From JAABVY01 sp964627935 (GTDB lineage Bacteria; Zixibacteria; MSB-5A5; JAABVY01), in the NCBI GenBank assembly GCA_964627935.1, contig CAZVLB010000005.1:1-64000 (forward strand): a stretch of 64,000 bases of DNA, written 5' to 3'. Within the stretch, counting starts at the first letter, position 1. Every line of letters begins with the position of its first letter. The translations under genes were made by a program, and so were the position numbers. Below the pieces are notes generated by a model, which saw only the letters and a program-made list of their open reading frames with translations, searched no databases and was not told where the DNA came from. Positions 58,863-64,000 of the stretch are shown here, piece by piece.

Positions 58863-61157
58863 TTATTCAAACTCAAGCGGGCAATTGGCACATGGTACGC
58901 CGCCCGACTTGAAGACATAGTTGATTATATATACAACATCGGGCAAACTGATCTTGCCGTCGCAATTGACATCGCCGACAATTTCCGGATCAGGTATATC
59001 ACCCCCCAGATAAATATAGTTGATCAGGAAAACCGCGTCACTCAGGGTAACATCCTGGTCGCCATTGGTATCGCCGCAAATCGGCAGGGGCGGATCGATA
59101 TTGACCTTGAATGTAAAACTCGATGACTGCGGGGGAGTTGAACTGTCTTCAACCTTCAGGGTGAAGGTATAATTTGATGCGAATGTGGGAATTCCGTCAA
59201 GTATGGCAACTTCACCGCTCAAATCAAGGTCGAGACCATAGGGAATCTGCCCGAATGTCTTCGACCAGCTGTATGGCGGAACTCCACCAATTGCCTCGAT
59301 TTCCTCGTGATAAGGCGTACCGACATTGCCTCGGGGCATCACCTGGCCGATCACATGAACACCGAATCCCGGCTCGAACTGCTTTTCACACAATATCTTA
59401 TCATCTGGATCGAGCCATACTGAATCAAGAGGGGCAGGTAACTGCAACTGGTATAACTGGCCACAAAGATTATTGAATACGGTAAATGAGGTATCATAGC
59501 CGCCGGCAAATGCCACAATATCGATCGGCATAATGAAGGTCTCATAGGGTTGTACCTGGTCAATAAACAGATTGCCGATATAACCGTCCTTGGTCTTATT
59601 AGGCTCATTCATGAAGGAATAGCTGTAGAACGGGTTGCCTTCCTGGTAAACCCAGCTATTAAAAAACCAGCTCATATCTTCGCCGTAAACCTGTGAACAT
59701 ATTCGGTTGAGATCCGCTGTCACAGCCGAGGCGAATTCAAGGTCCGGATCATGGAAATACAGATCCATCGCTTCTCGGAATTTATCGTCCCCCAGGATCA
59801 TATGCAGCATATAGAACAGCCAGCTTCCTTTATCGTAAACAGTTGTGCCATCAAAGACATTGTCCAGTTCCAGGTTTTCCACATAAGGTGTGCCGGCATC
59901 CAGATGGCGCTGGCCGAAAAGCCACTGTTTCCAGAATGTCCCACCGTAATGATAGCGGAAATAGAGCACCTCGGAATATGATGCAAAGCCCTCATTGAGC
60001 CACATATGATGGAAATTGCGGCAGGTTACAAGGTCTCCGCCCCAGTGATGCGCGGCCTCATGAGCAATTACATATTCGGTGTTGAAATAGGGCGAAATCG
60101 AGGTAAGGGTCTGATGTTCCATCGCACCGCCCCACCCATAATGATTATGGCCGTATTTTTCCTCAATAAACGGATACAATGTAAACCAGTAGGAGAGAGC
60201 CTCCAGGCTGGGAATGGTGTAGTTCTGGAAGTAATAAGCCGAGGACCATTGCTGCGAGGGACCTGCACCGGGGAAATAGTATTGCTCAATCGGCAATGTA
60301 TCGCCGGGCGCATATTCCCAGAACTGATCGAATTTATTATAATCCGTGACACCTATTGTAACAAGATATGTTGCAATCGGATAACTCTCATGCCAGTGAG
60401 TCGTGGAGGTACCGTTGCCGTTGTCGGTGATGCTTTGCAGGAGGCCGTTTGAGGCCACAGTGTAATTCGTGGGATGAGTTATGATTATATCAACCGAATC
60501 CGGCTTATCGAACGGGAAATCCTTGCAGGCCCACCAGAACCGTGCGCCGAACGGCTCCACGCTGGTGTAGCAGATTTCGAGCCCCATATCCTGATAAAAG
60601 CGCATATACTGGGCATCATTGGGATAGCCGGAATAATAAACCGTGATACTGGCCTGCTCCCCTGAATCGAGCTGTTCGGGAAGGAAGTTGCGGATATAGA
60701 ACCAGTCCGCCCAGTTATATGTAATATTGATGCTGTCATTGTACACAACCTGCGAAACCGCAAATATCGACCCCAGGTTGATATCGATAAAATCGAGACC
60801 GTCCTTAAGCGATGAGAAGGTCATCTTTGAATATCCGCTGATGAACTCATTGGTAAAATCCAGTTCGATATTAATCTCGTAGTGAATGGCATCATAATCG
60901 TATTGATTGGGCGTCGGTTCTGTGTAGGATTGCAGCAGGTTGTATTTATAGCTGCCCATCGCCTCGCTGGCTTTTTTCATGCAGGCATGTTTTTCGGTAC
61001 GCTCTTCCAGCATCTGCTGGAATTCCTCCTGCGATAACGGAGCCAGGGTTGTTTTCTTTTTGGGATTATAAAGTTCGGCGTTAAGACTGATTGCGGCAAA
61101 GAGAATGACAAAGACAAAAACCCCCGCTTTGAACATCCAATGATCTCGGCTATGCAT
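58863..61157 (-). CDS. Secreted M1 aminopeptidase with Ig-like domain and dockerin
   Basis: A 764-residue exported metallopeptidase. The ATG at 61157 has AGGAG 6 bases upstream. After the signal peptide comes the M1 N-terminal beta domain, then the catalytic domain with GGAMEHQTLTS (the GAMEN-like motif) and HEAAHHWGG (His366, Glu367, His370) with Glu389 in LNEGFASYSE as third zinc ligand. An Ig-like putative domain follows (about 600-700) and then a type I dockerin with two calcium loops (DTNGDQDVTLSDAVFLINYI, DVNCDGKISLPDVVYIINYV). Cohesins are not seen nearby; in this lineage such dockerins may tether proteins to the surface. Confidence 0.92.
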   Translation of the reverse strand: MHSRDHWMFKAGVFVFVILFAAISLNAELYNPKKKTTLAPLSQEEFQQMLEERTEKHACMKKASEAMGSYKYNLLQSYTEPTPNQYDYDAIHYEINIELDFTNEFISGYSKMTFSSLKDGLDFIDINLGSIFAVSQVVYNDSINITYNWADWFYIRNFLPEQLDSGEQASITVYYSGYPNDAQYMRFYQDMGLEICYTSVEPFGARFWWACKDFPFDKPDSVDIIITHPTNYTVASNGLLQSITDNGNGTSTTHWHESYPIATYLVTIGVTDYNKFDQFWEYAPGDTLPIEQYYFPGAGPSQQWSSAYYFQNYTIPSLEALSYWFTLYPFIEEKYGHNHYGWGGAMEHQTLTSISPYFNTEYVIAHEAAHHWGGDLVTCRNFHHMWLNEGFASYSEVLYFRYHYGGTFWKQWLFGQRHLDAGTPYVENLELDNVFDGTTVYDKGSWLFYMLHMILGDDKFREAMDLYFHDPDLEFASAVTADLNRICSQVYGEDMSWFFNSWVYQEGNPFYSYSFMNEPNKTKDGYIGNLFIDQVQPYETFIMPIDIVAFAGGYDTSFTVFNNLCGQLYQLQLPAPLDSVWLDPDDKILCEKQFEPGFGVHVIGQVMPRGNVGTPYHEEIEAIGGVPPYSWSKTFGQIPYGLDLDLSGEVAILDGIPTFASNYTFTLKVEDSSTPPQSSSFTFKVNIDPPLPICGDTNGDQDVTLSDAVFLINYIYLGGDIPDPEIVGDVNCDGKISLPDVVYIINYVFKSGGVPCANCPLEFE

Positions 61158-61339
61158 AAAATTCTCCTGTATCAAGCAAGTAATTTAGTGAGACAATACC
61201 AATTTAATTTTTACTCCTGTTTTGTCAATCGGGAATGGTATAAGCGGTCAAAATGTTCCACATTTAGTAATCCATACGGATAGAACCATTTGAGGTTCAA
61301 TTTTGATGAGAATAATTGCGAAAAATAATTAATAGAATC

Positions 61340-62560
61340 TCAGATGCAGTAATTGATTTTCTTTTCCGCTCTATCGGCATCGGGACGGACGACCTTTTCC
61401 GAGGGCAGGATAAATATTATCAGAAGGGGCAGAAGAACAACAGAGTAGAGCCATTTGAACACGATAATTTGCATCGGCGCAACAACGAAGCTGGCATAAT
61501 GGCCCAGCCAGTATTGTCCGGCCAGCGCAAAATCCTCGAAACGGGTCAGGGCAAAGATAGTCAGCATTTCCACCAATGGCAGTATAACGAGCGAAATGCT
61601 TAAGCCCAGAATAGCGCCATTGATCCATTTAATGCCCCTGAAATGACGATCCAATCCACGCGCCTTATAGAGCTTTATAAATGTGAAGGAGATATAGGAT
61701 GCCAGTGCGAATGATATCGGGCTGATATTCAGCACCGGCGTGTGGCAGAACCCGGCCACATAGCTTCCCGGGCTGAGGTTGTTCAATGTACTAAAATAGC
61801 CCTGCCAATGATCCAGCTTATATAATGACTGCGCATGGCCCGCGGCCCAGTCATACAGTGCATAGCCGACCAAAACAGCGGCATACACAAATGTTGTTTT
61901 CCAGGGCACACCACGCTTGAGCTTGCGTTCCGGCTTGTCCTGGGCCCGTTTTTCCGGCAGTATCTTTTGCATATAAATGCCGAACCAGATGACCATCACA
62001 AGGACTGCCAGGCTGGGCCAGATCAGTTCTGAATAATATCCGCCGAATATCCGTAACTGGCTGACACTTCCTGTTTTACCGATCAGGAACACCTCAATAA
62101 GGTTCTTGAATTCATAAGGCAGGAAACAGATATCGATAATCAGGTAGGCGGACACGAATGACATCAGCACAATCACGAAATAGTCATAAATCATGACCGC
62201 GATGAATCCGGCGATTATGAAAACCGTGGCCGCCGCAATCAGCCCAGATTCCGGTTCACCCCCGCGTGACATGACCATGGCAAAAACCAGAAACGCCACC
62301 ATAACCCCCACGCCGGAAAAGACAAACAATTTCTGAAGCGGCCAGGCCAAGAGCGCAAAAATAACTGCACCGCCAACACCCCACCAGATCAGGCTGGATG
62401 AGCTTTCGGCCAGAAAATCGCCGACAAATATTCCCGTACCGAATCCCAGCCAGAGACCCAGTACAACCAGGAAGATTTTGAATATGCGCAGGCCCCACAG
62501 GATACATGCAAAAGCAAACAGCAGTACCAGTGACGCAAACAGGGCGTTGTATATATCCAA
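61340..62560 (-). CDS. Polytopic membrane protein, unknown function
   Basis: A 406-residue, strongly hydrophobic protein with roughly 12 TM segments. The first half (glycine-rich TM pairs such as FKIFLVVLGLWLGFGTGIFV and WGVGGAVIFALLAW) loosely resembles DUF4203/TMEM198-type proteins. A basic loop around 210-220 (EKRAQDKPERKLKRG) separates a second half with GSYVAGFCHTPVLNISPISF. No motif identifies a substrate. It is divergent to the MCE gene. Confidence 0.65.
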   Translation of the reverse strand: MDIYNALFASLVLLFAFACILWGLRIFKIFLVVLGLWLGFGTGIFVGDFLAESSSSLIWWGVGGAVIFALLAWPLQKLFVFSGVGVMVAFLVFAMVMSRGGEPESGLIAAATVFIIAGFIAVMIYDYFVIVLMSFVSAYLIIDICFLPYEFKNLIEVFLIGKTGSVSQLRIFGGYYSELIWPSLAVLVMVIWFGIYMQKILPEKRAQDKPERKLKRGVPWKTTFVYAAVLVGYALYDWAAGHAQSLYKLDHWQGYFSTLNNLSPGSYVAGFCHTPVLNISPISFALASYISFTFIKLYKARGLDRHFRGIKWINGAILGLSISLVILPLVEMLTIFALTRFEDFALAGQYWLGHYASFVVAPMQIIVFKWLYSVVLLPLLIIFILPSEKVVRPDADRAEKKINYCI

Positions 62561-62690
62561 ACTACTTAACCTTTAAAAATTCCAGGCCGTGAGATCAAAT
62601 ATTCAGTAAAATATATTCATTATCCCCTGTCAAGCCTGAATAGGGTCGCTTTTTGACACAAAAAGTTTTTATCTTGTAAACATTTATAAC

Positions 62691-62720
62691 TTGAAACATG
62701 TTTTGTAGATTTGGTATAAT
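62691..62720 (+). promoter_or_regulatory. Promoter of the MCE gene
   Basis: TTGAAA and a perfect TATAAT are separated by 18 bp, 39 bp before the ATG, in an AT-rich intergenic region. Confidence 0.7.
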
Positions 62721-62759
62721 ATATTTCTAGGCTGTCGACATATAAATTAGGAATTAATA

Positions 62760-63665
62760 ATGGCTAAGAAAGCAGTAGAATTTAAAGTCGGTATCGTCGT
62801 AATCTTGGGCGTAATTCTTTTCCTGGCGACAATCCTGTGGCTGCAGGGCTACCAGTTTCGTCAGTCAAACACCAATTACAAGATTGTCTTCGATCGTGTC
62901 GGCGGTTTGAAAAAGGGTGATTTCGTAACTGTCTCGGGCGTAAACATGGGCAAAGTCGCCGATGTCGAGCTGACAAAATCGGGAGGCGTGATTACCACAC
63001 TGACAATTTCCGATAAAGCCTACCTGCAAAAGGATGCGGTTTTTACCGTAAAGAATTACGGCCTGATGGGTGAAAGGTATGTCAGTGTCGATCCGGGTAC
63101 CGCCGAGGAACCACTGGACCCTGACAAGGTCATTGAGGGCCAAACCGACGCCGGGACCTCCGAGCTGATCGGTCTTTTCGGCGAAACCATGCGTGATATC
63201 CAGAAAATCCTCGATGATATAAAAAACACCGTGGCCTCGGAAGAAAACCTGGAAAACCTGACCGAACTGGCCTCAACCATGAATCAGCTGGCTATCAGCA
63301 TGGATGAATTCTTTGGCAACAACGCGGCCACTATCCGCAAGACATTCGACAATGTTGCGCATATCTCCACCCGCCTGAGTCAGTTCGTTGATTCAACCGC
63401 TCCCAAAATCGATACCACTTTGAGCAACTTTGCCGAAGCTTCGGTGGCCTTGAAATCGCTCACCGATTCACTGGAAGCGATCTCGTCCAAGTTTCATGGG
63501 TTTTTGGATGATATCGAGAGGGGCGAGGGAACATTGGGACTGCTGAGCGAGGATGAGACCCTGTATCAGGATGTCAAACGCATGGTTCGTGCGGTCGACA
63601 TGATCATCGAGGATATCCGCCGCGATCCCAAGAAATACATCCAGATCAAGCTGGAGATTTTTTAG
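62760..63665 (+). CDS. MCE-domain (MlaD-type) lipid transport protein
   Basis: A 301-residue protein with an N-terminal TM anchor (about 10-30) and one MCE domain (about 38-118): YKIVFDRVGGLKKGDFVTVS, GVNMGKVADVEL and KNYGLMGERYVSVDPG. A long helical C-terminal region follows (residues 150-290). MlaD-type proteins form hexameric rings passing phospholipids between membranes with an ABC transporter (MlaEF). mlaE and mlaF are not in the window. AGGAATTAATA precedes the ATG. Confidence 0.9.
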   Translation: MAKKAVEFKVGIVVILGVILFLATILWLQGYQFRQSNTNYKIVFDRVGGLKKGDFVTVSGVNMGKVADVELTKSGGVITTLTISDKAYLQKDAVFTVKNYGLMGERYVSVDPGTAEEPLDPDKVIEGQTDAGTSELIGLFGETMRDIQKILDDIKNTVASEENLENLTELASTMNQLAISMDEFFGNNAATIRKTFDNVAHISTRLSQFVDSTAPKIDTTLSNFAEASVALKSLTDSLEAISSKFHGFLDDIERGEGTLGLLSEDETLYQDVKRMVRAVDMIIEDIRRDPKKYIQIKLEIF

Positions 63666-63688
63666 TGACCTGGCTGTTTGACGGCGAA

Positions 63689-64000
63689 TCAGAATAGATC
63701 ATCCACATCAACAAACAAATCCACCACATACGGCGCCAGTTTGTCCGCATCAAGGCCCAGTGTTTGGTGCACATCGGCAATCACCTGATACCACTGATCG
63801 GCCGATCCCGGACCATCCATCTCAGAATCATTTACAAAATAGATAAAAATCATCCAGGCCGGAAGCGAATTCAATTTGCGAAGCAGGTACAGATGAGCCA
63901 GGCGGTTGGCATATTGGTAGCAGTTCTGCATCCAGTCGGCCGAGGGCTTGGCCTCGAAATATTCAGCCGCCAGTGCCAGGGCCCGTTGAATCTGCCCCTT
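63689..64000 (-). CDS. Partial hypothetical protein, cut by the window edge
   Basis: The C-terminal 103 residues of a protein that continues beyond the right edge. The frame stays open to base 64000, so the start is not in this window. Visible segments include NCYQYANRLAHLYLLRKLNS, PAWMIFIYFVNDSEMDGPGS and an acidic C-terminus VDLFVDVDDLF. I do not recognise the family. It is convergent with the MCE gene, 23 bp away. Confidence 0.6.
   Translation of the reverse strand, partial: KGQIQRALALAAEYFEAKPSADWMQNCYQYANRLAHLYLLRKLNSLPAWMIFIYFVNDSEMDGPGSADQWYQVIADVHQTLGLDADKLAPYVVDLFVDVDDLF

Noticed and set aside
1..64000. tRNA or rRNA genes, CRISPR arrays, prophage or insertion sequences
   Set aside because: Reading both strands I found no cloverleaf, repeat-spacer array, transposase or phage structural gene that I could support.

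Overview
The window looks like the chromosome of an uncultured, Gram-negative, mainly anaerobic bacterium of the FCB group, most likely Candidatus Zixibacteria or a close relative. This is inference. It rests on a dockerin-bearing M1 peptidase, dense lipoproteins with TolB/YncE-type propellers, FN3-like 'DxPxDxGG' domains, an ADP-forming acetyl-CoA synthetase beside pyruvate phosphate dikinase, and an Hmc/DsrMKJOP-type redox complex. An MCE protein, a beta-barrel protein and many lipoproteins indicate an outer membrane. I recognised no rRNA, tRNA, CRISPR array or insertion sequence.

Layout. 1-3.8 kb: a propeller lipoprotein and a cystathionine beta-synthase/gamma-lyase pair. 3.8-5.3 kb: an AT-rich accessory patch with two orphan genes and a cluster of small palindromic repeats. 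5.3-10.8 kb: a CDGSH protein, then an oxygen and iron defence operon (five ferritin-like proteins, rubredoxin, flavodiiron protein, arylamine N-acetyltransferase). 10.9-21.3 kb: a sigma-54 activator with a cysteine-bearing PAS domain. An intergenic region follows that carries a good -24/-12 promoter and upstream TGCAACA inverted repeats. Then comes an eight-gene operon: a NifX-like protein, a four-subunit quinone/heme/Fe-S complex whose NrfD subunit is fused to six c-type hemes, and a histidine kinase with two receivers. 21.4-29.9 kb: envelope proteins, another ferritin-like protein, a Tat-exported superoxide dismutase, ADP-forming acetyl-CoA synthetase, and a PPDK with a Lys/Ala-rich N-terminal tail.

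30.1-45.9 kb is the most unusual part. It is a 14-gene leftward operon of an ASKHA ATPase of the MutL/GlmL family, a barrel-sandwich/KOW protein, and three tandem copies of one four-gene membrane module in the same gene order. The third copy carries a seven-repeat FG-GAP/VCBS propeller inserted into a membrane protein that lacks it in the other two copies. A strong promoter lies upstream. No mutase, transporter or secretion gene accompanies it. I read it as an uncharacterised envelope-spanning, nucleotide-dependent machine; its function cannot be assigned from sequence alone.

46.1-64 kb: a single-cysteine thiol peroxidase, a trypsin-like protease, a DUF3124 protein, lipoproteins, a NYN-like protein, LarE, a TPR plus LpoA/LivK-like protein, a bifunctional-nuclease-family protein, the rpsF-rpsR-DUF2232-rplI ribosomal cluster with pth, the dockerin M1 peptidase, a polytopic membrane protein, an MCE protein, and a partial gene at the right edge.
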